A DNA stretch of 6,331 nt from Victivallales bacterium (GTDB lineage: Bacteria; Verrucomicrobiota; Lentisphaeria; Oligosphaerales; Oligosphaeraceae). The stretch is from assembly GCA_017615955.1 (NCBI GenBank), contig JAFZZD010000877.1:1-6331 (forward strand), read 5' to 3'. Position numbers and translations under genes: made by a program. Positions 1 to 6,286 of this stretch are shown piece by piece. Every line of letters starts with the position of its first letter. Position 1 is the stretch's first letter. The notes beneath the pieces were generated by a model. The model saw nothing but the letters and a program-made list of their open reading frames with translations. It had not been told where the DNA came from and made no database searches.

Positions 1-122
1 CATAAAATGACATATTTTCCCTTTTAATAGTATCAATATTTTATTATAATAAAATTATTTAACATTCTTTAAACAATTATATATACTCGTTAATAAAATT
101 CATAAATCATCACTAAAGGCAC
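1..122. other. AT-rich intergenic leader with an 18-bp palindrome
   Basis: This stretch is visibly much richer in A and T than the rest of the window and carries no credible gene. A perfect 18-bp palindrome lies at 38-55 (half-site ATTTTATTA followed by its reverse complement). In DNA this AT-rich such a palindrome is less surprising than elsewhere, so a role as operator or as terminator of a gene to the left is only a possibility. The change in composition immediately before the Rpn-family gene may mark an edge of transferred DNA. Confidence 0.5.
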
Positions 123-150
123 TTGACAACACTCTCCATAGCAGTAAATT
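123..150 (+). promoter_or_regulatory. Putative sigma-70-type promoter of the Rpn-family gene
   Basis: A perfect -35 hexamer TTGACA lies at 123-128. After a 16-base spacer comes TAAATT at 145-150, which matches the -10 consensus at four of six positions. Transcription would begin near 157, giving a very short leader if translation starts at 170, or about 37 bases if it starts at 194. The AT-rich DNA upstream could act as an UP-like element. This is pattern matching only. Confidence 0.5.
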
Positions 151-169
151 AGGCACAATCTGATTCAGA

Positions 170-1156
170 ATGTGCAATAATTTAGGTATGGCGATGGAGA
201 AATACAAGCAAGATGAAATGGCATTGGCAGCCAGCACAGGCTGCGTGTATGACGCGCAGCTGAAGTTGCTGTTGCGGAACAAGGTTTATGTGGCGGATAT
301 CTGCAATGCGGTGGTCTATAAAGGCAGGCAAATTGTCACAGCCAACATGCTGGAGCAACGGCCAGTGGAGCAGAACGCGGTGCTTGCAAGGGGCGGTGGT
401 GGCTTTGCCACGGACAACCGCTTCAGAGACCTGGCGTTCTTTGTCAAACGGAAACCCGATGACAAGGGCTTCCTGCTGTGCCTGGAGGTACAGTGCAGCC
501 AGAGCCAGGAGATGCCTCTGCGTGTACTGGAATACAACGCCCGTGAAATTGTCCGCTTCAGTGACGAACCCAGCTACAGGGAGAGCCACAAGTTGCCGCT
601 GGTAGTGACCCTGGTGCTTAATTTCAGCGAAGGACCATGGAGGGGCCCATGCTCGCTGCTGGACATGGCAGAATACAGGGACGACGAACTGGACCAGATG
701 GCGGAGCAAAGCAGGCTGTTCATCGTTGACCCATTCGCCATGAGCGACAAAATGATTGGCAGATTCTGTACAGATTTCAAATTCATGCTATGTTGTTGGC
801 GCTTCTCAAGGGATGATAAGGCATTGCAGTTTTTTCTGGAATCCCAGAGAGGGCTGGTGTTCCCCGCAAGGGAAATTCGGCGAACTTTATATATGTTCTT
901 CAATATGGAATTCGATGAAGCCGTGGACGACACGGAGGGAGGTATTGGCGTTATGTGCGAGGCAATCAGGAAAATCAGGGCCAAGGGCATAGAAGAAGGC
1001 ATTGAAAAAGGCAAGGAAGAGGGCATTGAGCAGAACAAGCATGACGTGGCAGTCAATGCCTTACGCATGAAACTGAGTATCAAGACCATACAAAAATTGA
1101 CGGGCCTGTCTCTGGAAAAAATAAGGAACATTGCCCAGTCAATTGCAATGCTCTAG
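170..1156 (+). CDS. Rpn-family recombination-promoting nuclease / PD-(D/E)XK transposase-like protein
   Basis: This 328-residue protein resembles the Rpn (YhgA-like) family of PD-(D/E)XK nucleases, whose E. coli members are DNA endonucleases that raise RecA-independent recombination. The N-terminal domain has the family-like segment around residues 33-55 (LLRNKVYVADICNAVVYKG). The likely active site is D87 in RDLAFF and the E-x-Q pair E106/Q108 in CLEVQ. Residues 273-288 form a charged Gly-Ile-Glu repeat, followed by a short helical tail ending in TGLSLEKIRNIAQ; such tails are common in Rpn-like proteins. The start is uncertain. The ATG at 170 has no Shine-Dalgarno, whereas the in-frame ATG at 194 has a weak AGG seven bases upstream (184-186), and 188 is also possible. 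The gene has its own promoter-like sequence and terminator and converges on xerD, which fits an independently acquired gene. The family call is firm; the cellular role is not known. Confidence 0.8.
   Translation: MCNNLGMAMEKYKQDEMALAASTGCVYDAQLKLLLRNKVYVADICNAVVYKGRQIVTANMLEQRPVEQNAVLARGGGGFATDNRFRDLAFFVKRKPDDKGFLLCLEVQCSQSQEMPLRVLEYNAREIVRFSDEPSYRESHKLPLVVTLVLNFSEGPWRGPCSLLDMAEYRDDELDQMAEQSRLFIVDPFAMSDKMIGRFCTDFKFMLCCWRFSRDDKALQFFLESQRGLVFPAREIRRTLYMFFNMEFDEAVDDTEGGIGVMCEAIRKIRAKGIEEGIEKGKEEGIEQNKHDVAVNALRMKLSIKTIQKLTGLSLEKIRNIAQSIAML
986..1033 (+). repeat. Four degenerate 12-base units inside the Rpn-family gene
   Basis: Four consecutive codon quartets each begin with GGC and continue with ATA/ATT/AAG and a GAA/GAG codon. 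They encode GIEE, GIEK, GKEE and GIEQ (residues 273-288). The units are in frame, so gain or loss of a unit would keep the reading frame. This charged segment links the nuclease domain to the C-terminal helical tail. Confidence 0.6.
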
Positions 1157-1182
1157 GCAAAGGTCATTTTAAATAGCAACGA

Positions 1183-1217
1183 GGATGAAGGGCATTTGCT
1201 CTTCATCCCTTTTTATT
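1183..1217 (+). terminator. Intrinsic terminator of the Rpn-family gene
   Basis: GGATGAAG (1183-1190) pairs perfectly with CTTCATCC (1201-1208). The stem extends inward through a G-T wobble and two G-C pairs to a four-base ATTT loop, about 11 pairs in all. A CTTTTTATT tract follows on the plus strand, as expected for Rho-independent termination 27 bases after the TAG stop. On the minus strand no uridine tract directly follows the stem, so it is not a convincing terminator for the converging xerD transcript. Confidence 0.85.
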
Positions 1218-1248
1218 GCTCAGTATTCCAAAAGGATAGAACCCAATT

Positions 1249-2151
1249 TTAAGCCCTGGGATGGAATTTATGATGTGTCTGTTCCAGGCGCCTGAAATCC
1301 GTGTGCATGTATATTTGCGTAGTGGCGATGCTGGAGTGACCAAGCAGCTCCTGTATCACGCGAAGGTCGGCGCCATTGTTAAGCAGATGTGTCGCGAATG
1401 AGTGGCGCAGCAGATGAGGATAGATGTTCTTGGTTATGCCACTGGCATGGGCGGCATTCTTGACAATCACCCATATTTCGCAGCGGTTAAGAGGATTGCC
1501 GTTTTTCGACAGGAAGAAAGCCACCGCCTTTCCTGACTTGTCCAGCACTGGCCTTGCCTTCTCGCAGTAGGCCGACATTGCCTTCCATGCGCTGGTTCCA
1601 AATGGCACGGAGCGTTCGTTGTCCCTCTTGCCGATCACACGCAGAACCGCCCTGGCAAAGTCCACGCCGTCCAGCCTGAGATTGCATATTTCCGAGGCGC
1701 GCAGGCCAGAGGCATACAGCAATTCCAGGATTGCCCTGTTGCGAAGGGAGAAGTTGTCCTCGCCGTCATAGCAGGCGAGCAACTTGTCCACCTCCTGTTC
1801 GCTAAGGAAATCGGGGATGATGCGCCAAAGGCGGGGGCTTTCCATGATCTCGGTGATGTTGCTGTCAAGTATCTTCTCCAGGCAAAGATACCTGAAGAAC
1901 ACCTTGATCGCCACAAGACGTCGTGCAATGGAGCCAGGTTCATGTCCGCTTGCCTGATAGTCCTCCAATGCATCCAGGATCATGTCCCGCGTCGCATCGG
2001 CGGGCGAGGAAATGCCTCCCGCCTCGAAGAATGCCGCCACTGCCTCCATGTCATGCATATAGGCGTAGATGGTCTCCTTCGACAGGCCACGCTCCATAAG
2101 GAGGTATGCCTTGAAGTCGGCCAGCAGCTGTTTCCAGGATTTGGTGCTCAA
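1249..2151 (-). CDS. xerD: Tyrosine recombinase XerD
   Basis: XerD works with XerC at the dif site near the replication terminus to resolve chromosome dimers, using a tyrosine nucleophile and a Holliday-junction intermediate. Counting from the TTG at 2151 (300 residues), an N-terminal SAM-like core-binding domain spans about 6-90 and the catalytic domain about 110-285. All six catalytic residues are visible: R151 (GLRASE), K175 (VIGKRDN), H246 and R249 (HLLRHSFATHLL), H272 (LGHSS) and Y281 (TQIYMHT). They fall within two or three positions of those in E. coli XerD (R148, K172, H244, R247, H270, Y279). The C-terminus FHPRA matches the HHPRA ending of E. coli XerD, which favours XerD over XerC. 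The start at 2151 overlaps the fabG stop as TTGA and sits nine bases after GGAGG (2165-2161). An in-frame TTG at 2157 is only three bases from that site. Translation is probably coupled to fabG. A generic Xer-type integrase is less likely. Confidence 0.88.
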   Translation of the reverse strand: MSTKSWKQLLADFKAYLLMERGLSKETIYAYMHDMEAVAAFFEAGGISSPADATRDMILDALEDYQASGHEPGSIARRLVAIKVFFRYLCLEKILDSNITEIMESPRLWRIIPDFLSEQEVDKLLACYDGEDNFSLRNRAILELLYASGLRASEICNLRLDGVDFARAVLRVIGKRDNERSVPFGTSAWKAMSAYCEKARPVLDKSGKAVAFFLSKNGNPLNRCEIWVIVKNAAHASGITKNIYPHLLRHSFATHLLNNGADLRVIQELLGHSSIATTQIYMHTDFRRLEQTHHKFHPRA

Positions 2152-2894
2152 ATGCAAAGCCCTCCATCAATCTCCAGGACATGCCCTGTGATATATGAGG
2201 CGTCCTCGCTGGCCAGGAAAGACACGCCAGCCGCGATATCCTGAGGCTGCCCGATGCGCGCCAAAGGCACATTCTGGAGCAACGCCTGCTTTGTTGCATC
2301 AGGAAGCGCAGCGGTCATATCCGTATCCACCATTCCAGGCGCAATTACATTCACGGTTATGTTACGGGATGCGATTTCCTTTGCCAGGGATTTGCTGAAG
2401 CCTATGATGCCAGCCTTGGCGGCTGCGTAGTTCGTCTGCCCCGCATTGCCGCAAATGCCCACGACGGAGGAAATGTTGATGATGCGGCCATAATGCGCCT
2501 TCATCATGGGGCGAACAGCGGCCTTGCACATATTGAACACGCTCTTCAGATTGGTCTGCAACACCGCATCCCATTCCTCTTCCTTCATGCGCATGAGCAG
2601 GTTGTCTCTGGTAATGCCCGCGTTGTTCACAAGAATATCTATTTTCTCAAATGCCTGCAGGCATTGAGCGACCGCATCGTCCGCAGTTGCAGGCAGTGCC
2701 ACATCACCTGCCAGACTCAGTGTTTTTACGCCATATTTTTCTGCAATGAAGTTGGCCGCAGTTTGCGCACCTTCTGGGCTGCGCCCCAGCAACGCCACAT
2801 TTGCGCCTTCCAAGGCCAGCCGTTCCACGATTGCCAGCCCGATGCCGCGAGTACCGCCAGTCACCAAAGCCACTTTTCCATCATATTTTCCCAT
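2148..2894 (-). CDS. fabG: 3-oxoacyl-[acyl-carrier-protein] reductase FabG
   Basis: FabG reduces 3-oxoacyl-ACP to 3-hydroxyacyl-ACP with NADPH in the elongation cycle of type II fatty acid synthesis in the cytoplasm. The 248-residue protein is close to the usual length of about 245. It shows the Rossmann cofactor motif TGGTRGIG (12-19), NNAG (90-93), and the short-chain dehydrogenase tetrad N115, S143, Y156 and K160 in NYAAAK. The PG motif is at 186-187, and the C-terminus ends in the family-typical IDGG. The ATG at 2894 is supported by GGAG (2904-2901) six bases upstream and by alignment of MGKYDGKVALVTGG with FabG N-termini. The frame stays open to 2981, but that extension merely translates the upstream hairpin repeats. 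fabG follows the permease by 83 bases and overlaps xerD by four. A related reductase such as PhaB is possible, but the features fit FabG best. Confidence 0.93.
   Translation of the reverse strand: MGKYDGKVALVTGGTRGIGLAIVERLALEGANVALLGRSPEGAQTAANFIAEKYGVKTLSLAGDVALPATADDAVAQCLQAFEKIDILVNNAGITRDNLLMRMKEEEWDAVLQTNLKSVFNMCKAAVRPMMKAHYGRIINISSVVGICGNAGQTNYAAAKAGIIGFSKSLAKEIASRNITVNVIAPGMVDTDMTAALPDATKQALLQNVPLARIGQPQDIAAGVSFLASEDASYITGHVLEIDGGLCI
2161..2165 (-). promoter_or_regulatory. Shine-Dalgarno GGAGG that decides the xerD start
   Basis: On the minus strand GGAGG reads 2165-2161, inside the last codons of fabG. Its spacing is nine bases to the TTG at 2151 and three bases to the TTG at 2157. 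Normal spacing favours 2151, which also gives the compact TTGA stop/start overlap. A strong ribosome site would compensate for the weak TTG codon. Confidence 0.7.
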
Positions 2895-2911
2895 AAGATT
2901 CTCCATTTTTT

Positions 2912-2971
2912 CGCGGGCAAGAATGCCCGCGCACAGAACCAGACGCGGGCAAGAATGCCAGCGCACAGAAC
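2912..2971. repeat. Two direct 28-base GC-rich hairpin repeats upstream of fabG
   Basis: The copies at 2912-2939 and 2944-2971 differ at one base (C at 2928, A at 2960) and have a 32-base period. The first 20 bases of each form an inverted repeat: CGCGGGCA, loop AGAA, then TGCCCGCG, perfect in copy 1 and with one mismatch in copy 2. They fill nearly all of the gap between the permease stop and the fabG ribosome site. The minus-strand transcript has no U tract after either stem, so a simple terminator is unlikely. Options are a REP-like dispersed repeat, a stabiliser of the permease 3' end, an operator, or a hairpin affecting fabG translation. Confidence 0.8.
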
Positions 2972-2977
2972 ACATAC

Positions 2978-4675
2978 TCACACCCTAAATAAAGCACCTA
3001 GTTTTTTGCCGAGGACGGCGGAGGCTGTCAGCATTGAGGCGCCGAGGAATACCATGGTCCACAGTCCCAATGCGGAGGCGAGTGCTTGTCCTTGGCCAAG
3101 AAGGGATGACAATTCGTAGATTGCCTTGGTAATTGGGAAGTACGCCGCCTTTTGAGCCAGGATAAGGGAATCCGCCACTTCCAGCATGGAGAAGCTGAAT
3201 GCCAAGATGCCGCCTGCGATAAGGTTTGCAGTGATGAGTGGCGCGGTGATACGGCGGAACACGGTGAATGGCGGTGCTCCCAGACTGGCGGCAGCCTCCT
3301 CGTAGCTGACAGAGGTCTGCTGCAGGCCAGCCACTGCCGAGCGCACCACGTATGGCAGGCGTCTCACTGCGTATGACACCACCAGCAGTATGGTTGGATT
3401 CCGTATTGGATCCAGGCAATTGAATATCTCGCCCTTCTGGGCCAAAGCCAAGTAGCCGAACGCCAGCACCAGGCCAGGCACGGCCAGCGGCATCATCACC
3501 AGGCAGTCCAGCAGCCAGGAAAACTTGCTTTTGCCGCGCACGATGGTAATTGCCGATGAAATGCCAAGGACCAATGCCACGCACACTGCCAGCAGCGCAT
3601 ATTTCAGGCTGTTGATGATGCTGGGCACGGTCAGGCTATGCCCCACGGCTGCGTTCAGGTGCTCCAGAGTAAAGCCATTTGGCACTATGCTGTGGTACCA
3701 GCTCTTGCCGATGGCCAGCCCCATGACGCCAAGATGCGGCAGCAGGCAGAATATGCCAATTGCAGCGAACACCGCCATGACTGCGGCCTGTGGCAGGCCA
3801 TTCAGGCGTTTTTGCCCCGTGGCGCGGCCAGCCTTCGACATCATGGCGTGTCCTCCCCTGCCGAATGCCAGTTTTGCGCCAGCGTACATGATGATTGAGA
3901 ACACCATGACCACTGCCACCAGCGCGTATGGCATGGGGTTCTTGCCAAGTTCGTTCAGTCCCGAATAGATTTGCACAGCGGTGCAGCGGCCATAGCTGAA
4001 CATAAGGGGTGTGCCCAATTCGGTGAATGCCCAGATGAACACCAGTGAGCCGCCAGCAAATACGCCAGGCATGACCAGGGGCAGCACCACCTTGCGGAAG
4101 CGCTTGAAGCCAGTGCAGCCCAGGTCGGAGGCGGCCTCCAGCAGCATGGGGTCCACATTGGCGAATGCCGCCGCCACGTTCAAGTACAGGATTGGGAACA
4201 AGTGCAGCGCCTCCAGCAAGACCACGCCGAAGAAGCCGCCTGCAAACCAGTCGGGTCCCGCGTTTTCCGGGAAGAGGCCCAGTTTTGAGAGCAGCATGTT
4301 CAATGCTCCGCAACGGCCAAAAATGCACTGCATTCCCAAGGCTCCCACGAACGGTGCGAGAATCATTGGAAGAAGCAGGGCGCCAGTCAGCAGTTTCTTG
4401 CCCGCGAAGTCGTACCTGTCGGAGAGCCAGGCAAGCGGCATTGCAATCAGCGCGGAAAGAATGGTGGTGCAAAGTGCAATCAGGAAGGAATTGAGCAGGC
4501 CCTGCATATACACGGGATTGCGGAAAACCTCCAGGACATAGAATGTGGTGAAGTGTCCTGCATTGTCGCTGAAGCCGCCTATCAGCACACGGTAGATTGG
4601 CAGGAAGAAGAAGGCTATGAAGAATACTATCAGCAACGCATTAGTTGCAATTCCAATGGATTTTCTAAAGTTCAT
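2978..4675 (-). CDS. Fused two-domain ABC transporter permease, FbpB/iron(III)-type
   Basis: This 565-residue inner-membrane protein contains two tandem binding-protein-dependent transport permease domains, so one chain can supply the whole membrane channel. The FbpB/SfuB family, which imports Fe(III), has this arrangement; related permeases carry thiamine, spermidine/putrescine or 2-aminoethylphosphonate. The domains lie roughly at residues 55-270 and 355-560. Each has the ATPase-docking EAA loop: E180-A-A-x-x-L-G186 through P199, and E460-A-A-A-S-L-G466 through P479. About 12 hydrophobic segments are visible, including 9-29, 60-84, 96-116, 248-270, 297-320, 355-377, 387-412 and 535-557. The ATG at 4675 lies ten bases after AGGAG (4690-4686) and 16 bases after the acpS stop, so the two are probably co-transcribed. 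No ATPase or binding-protein gene is in the window, so the substrate cannot be settled; iron is only the best family guess. Confidence 0.85.
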   Translation of the reverse strand: MNFRKSIGIATNALLIVFFIAFFFLPIYRVLIGGFSDNAGHFTTFYVLEVFRNPVYMQGLLNSFLIALCTTILSALIAMPLAWLSDRYDFAGKKLLTGALLLPMILAPFVGALGMQCIFGRCGALNMLLSKLGLFPENAGPDWFAGGFFGVVLLEALHLFPILYLNVAAAFANVDPMLLEAASDLGCTGFKRFRKVVLPLVMPGVFAGGSLVFIWAFTELGTPLMFSYGRCTAVQIYSGLNELGKNPMPYALVAVVMVFSIIMYAGAKLAFGRGGHAMMSKAGRATGQKRLNGLPQAAVMAVFAAIGIFCLLPHLGVMGLAIGKSWYHSIVPNGFTLEHLNAAVGHSLTVPSIINSLKYALLAVCVALVLGISSAITIVRGKSKFSWLLDCLVMMPLAVPGLVLAFGYLALAQKGEIFNCLDPIRNPTILLVVSYAVRRLPYVVRSAVAGLQQTSVSYEEAAASLGAPPFTVFRRITAPLITANLIAGGILAFSFSMLEVADSLILAQKAAYFPITKAIYELSSLLGQGQALASALGLWTMVFLGASMLTASAVLGKKLGALFRV

Positions 4676-4691
4676 TGATTAGAAGCTCCTA

Positions 4692-5069
4692 TTATCCTTC
4701 TGCCACTGCCATTGCGCAGGCGAATTTATTCTCGTGTGAGATGCTGATGTGAATGGAGGCAATGCCCTTGGCCTTTGCGGTCTTTGCCGCAGTGCCAGTG
4801 AGTTCAACTTTTGGAGCGCCAGCCTTGTCATTGCTGATGTGGATGTCCCGCCATTCGCATTCTGCGCCAAAGCCAGTGCCCAGTGCCTTTGCCACGGCCT
4901 CCTTTGCGGCCCAGCGACCTGCGCAGGACTGGAAGCGCTGGTTGCCTTCAGGCAATTCGCTGATTTCCTGCTCTGTCAGGAAATGCCGCAGGAATGTATC
5001 CCCATATTTGTCAATGGAGGCCTTCACCCTTTGCACTTCCACTATGTCAATGCCTGTGCCGATTATCAT
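4692..5069 (-). CDS. acpS: Holo-[acyl-carrier-protein] synthase AcpS
   Basis: AcpS moves the 4'-phosphopantetheine group from coenzyme A to the conserved serine of apo-ACP, making the carrier that fatty acid synthesis needs. The 125-residue length is typical of the family, which forms trimers. The signature motifs are visible: GTGIDIVEVQRV at residues 4-15 with the metal-binding D8, RWAAKEAVAKALGTG at 52-66 with E57, and SISHE at 109-113. D8 and E57 correspond to D9 and E58 of E. coli AcpS. The ATG at 5069 is fixed by the family N-terminus (MIIGTGIDIV), although no good Shine-Dalgarno precedes it. The gene lies upstream of the permease with a 16-base gap. A promoter-like sequence lies in the repeat element just upstream. 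The fabG gene two positions downstream shares its pathway. Confidence 0.94.
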   Translation of the reverse strand: MIIGTGIDIVEVQRVKASIDKYGDTFLRHFLTEQEISELPEGNQRFQSCAGRWAAKEAVAKALGTGFGAECEWRDIHISNDKAGAPKVELTGTAAKTAKAKGIASIHISISHENKFACAMAVAEG

Positions 5070-5090
5070 TGTTTAATGGTCCATATATTT

Positions 5091-5148
5091 TCGCAGATTA
5101 TCGCAGAGAAATACTAAAAATCTGTGTTAATCTGTGTCAATCTGTGGA
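5091..5148. repeat. Ten-base-phased repeat element with partial inverted symmetry
   Basis: On the plus strand the left arm has two units, TCGCAGATTA (5091-5100) and TCGCAGAGAA (5101-5110). The right arm has three units of AATCTGTGTT type at 5119-5128, 5129-5138 and 5139-5148. CGCAGATTA of the left arm pairs with TAATCTGTG of the right arm apart from one G-T position, so the element can fold back on itself with units phased at one helical turn. It fills the 84-base gap between the rdgC stop and the acpS start. Similar AATCTGTG-type intergenic repeats occur in various bacterial genomes, to my recollection; I could not check this. Confidence 0.75.
5111..5140 (-). promoter_or_regulatory. Promoter-like sequence for acpS inside the repeat element
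   Basis: On the minus strand a perfect TTGACA reads 5140-5135. After 18 bases it is followed by TAGTAT at 5116-5111, which matches the -10 consensus at four of six positions. Transcription would start roughly 35 bases before the acpS ATG. If used, it would let acpS and the genes downstream be expressed apart from rdgC. The -35 arises from the variant bases of the repeat (GTGTCAA in the middle unit), so it may be coincidental. Confidence 0.35.
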
Positions 5149-5153
5149 TAAAA

Positions 5154-6260
5154 TTATCTTTCCTCGTGGTTGCTGATCCATTCGCGGGCCTTTTCGCGGT
5201 AGGCGTTTGCCTTTTCGGAGTCCGCCATTTCGGTGAGGAACTTCTGGAACAGGCCGAAGAACACGCTATGGAAAGTATAGAGGTTGGTCATTCTTTCTTC
5301 GAAGATGCCCAGCGGATCCATTGCCTCGCCTTCTGGCAGTTTCAGTCCCCTGAACACGAATTCATTGGCATCCAGTGTGCATGACCATTCCACATTCTTG
5401 TCCTGCGCCAGGATGAACTTGGCTGACTTGAGTTTTTTGCCAACAAGGAGAGCGGCCTTTGCCTCTGCGCTCAATGTAGGAGTGCCCTTGCGCACCACGC
5501 TTTCAAATGCGCCAGCGCCTTCTGCGATGAAGGAAAGCGGACCGTCAATCATCAATCCGAAGGAACCCAGCTTGCTTTGCGGAAGCATGCCGCCCCTGGC
5601 CTCCTGGAAATACCACAGCCATGTCAGGAAATTCTCACCCAGGGTGCCATTCCCCTCGCCGTCCTTTCTGTTCAAGTTTGGCGAGATGCAGAGCGCGGGA
5701 ATTGTAGTGCCATCTATGTTGAACAAAGAGGCAGAGGCCACTTCAGGCGTCAACGGAATTGGCTCAAAACCTATGGTCTTCAGGAACCAGGCTGCGAAAA
5801 TCTCGAATGCGTGGGATGATACCGCAGTTGTGAAGAGCAAGTTTTCCGCTGTGTCGATTACGCAGTATGTACCGGCCAGCTGCGGAGGCATCTGTGGCAG
5901 TAGGTGCTTGCTGACTTCCTCCTTGATTGCCTTGCGTTCCTTCTTCGCCAGATGGTCCACGCCCATTTCCGCCATTTTGCTGAGTTCGGCAATGCGGCAT
6001 TCGGCGGACAGCAGCGACGCGGGTATCTTGCGCTGCGCCTGGCGCAGACAGATATGATAGTACCCATTCATCTTGATGGCGTCTTCGGTGATATTCGTAT
6101 CCAGCAGATGCCGTGGCGTAACCCAGCCCCACTGGGGTTCATCCATCACGCCTTCCAGCGGACCTGCGGCATTCTGCGCAAAAAGTTCCACCACATTCTG
6201 TGGCAATGCCTCGGGCAGGCGGCAAATACGAAACGTAATATTTCCCTTTTCAAATGGCAT
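5154..6260 (-). CDS. rdgC: RdgC-like recombination-associated protein
   Basis: RdgC is a nucleoid-associated, ring-forming dimer that binds DNA and restrains RecA-mediated recombination. The 368-residue protein shares recognisable stretches with E. coli RdgC: GWV at 45-47, RKIPAS at 77-82, the lysine-rich segment KKERKAIKEEVSKHLLP at 106-122 (E. coli KKTEKDSLKDEVLHSLLP), and IDTAENLLFTTAVSS at 135-149 followed by a helix and the PIPL segment. It is about 65 residues longer than the 303-residue E. coli protein, and the second half is much less similar, with inserts around 195-230. The ATG at 6260 follows GGAGGT (6274-6269) by eight bases, an excellent ribosome site. The gene is the first of five co-directional genes; its upstream region runs off the window. 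The family call rests on the N-terminal half. A role in recombination control is inferred from the family. Confidence 0.82.
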   Translation of the reverse strand: MPFEKGNITFRICRLPEALPQNVVELFAQNAAGPLEGVMDEPQWGWVTPRHLLDTNITEDAIKMNGYYHICLRQAQRKIPASLLSAECRIAELSKMAEMGVDHLAKKERKAIKEEVSKHLLPQMPPQLAGTYCVIDTAENLLFTTAVSSHAFEIFAAWFLKTIGFEPIPLTPEVASASLFNIDGTTIPALCISPNLNRKDGEGNGTLGENFLTWLWYFQEARGGMLPQSKLGSFGLMIDGPLSFIAEGAGAFESVVRKGTPTLSAEAKAALLVGKKLKSAKFILAQDKNVEWSCTLDANEFVFRGLKLPEGEAMDPLGIFEERMTNLYTFHSVFFGLFQKFLTEMADSEKANAYREKAREWISNHEER

Positions 6261-6286
6261 ATATAATTACCTCCATGTGTTTTTAA

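Noticed and set aside
1..122. A dif-like XerCD site near xerD
   Set aside because: The AT-rich palindrome does not show the 11-6-11 layout with recognisable XerC and XerD arms, and dif is not normally beside xerD.
182..709. A 175-codon antisense frame inside the Rpn-family gene
   Set aside because: No motif is visible, and the sense frame carries the conserved nuclease residues with promoter and terminator in matching orientation.
170..2151. A recombination module formed by the Rpn-family gene and xerD
   Set aside because: The two genes converge, have separate transcription signals, and xerD is translationally tied to fabG. Proximity alone does not support a joint system.
2912..2971. CRISPR array reading of the paired 28-base repeats
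   Set aside because: Only two copies exist, separated by four bases, and no cas genes are nearby. Real spacers are about 30 bases or more.
2912..2971. Intrinsic terminator for the permease
   Set aside because: On the minus-strand transcript the stems are followed by an A-rich stretch leading into the fabG ribosome site, not by a U tract.
2895..2981. N-terminal extension of FabG up to 2981
   Set aside because: The frame is open, but the extra residues are a translation of the two hairpin repeats and do not resemble FabG. GGAG six bases before the ATG at 2894 and the family N-terminus fix the start there.
3636..4472. A 278-codon alternative minus-strand frame inside the permease
   Set aside because: It overlaps the permease in another frame, is rich in Arg, Gly and His and lacks membrane segments or motifs. 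The permease frame has both EAA loops and regular hydrophobic helices.
5284..6057. A 257-codon open frame on the plus strand inside rdgC
   Set aside because: It is antisense to a gene with family similarity and an excellent ribosome site. It shows no recognisable domain and has the serine/alanine-rich composition typical of a shadow frame.
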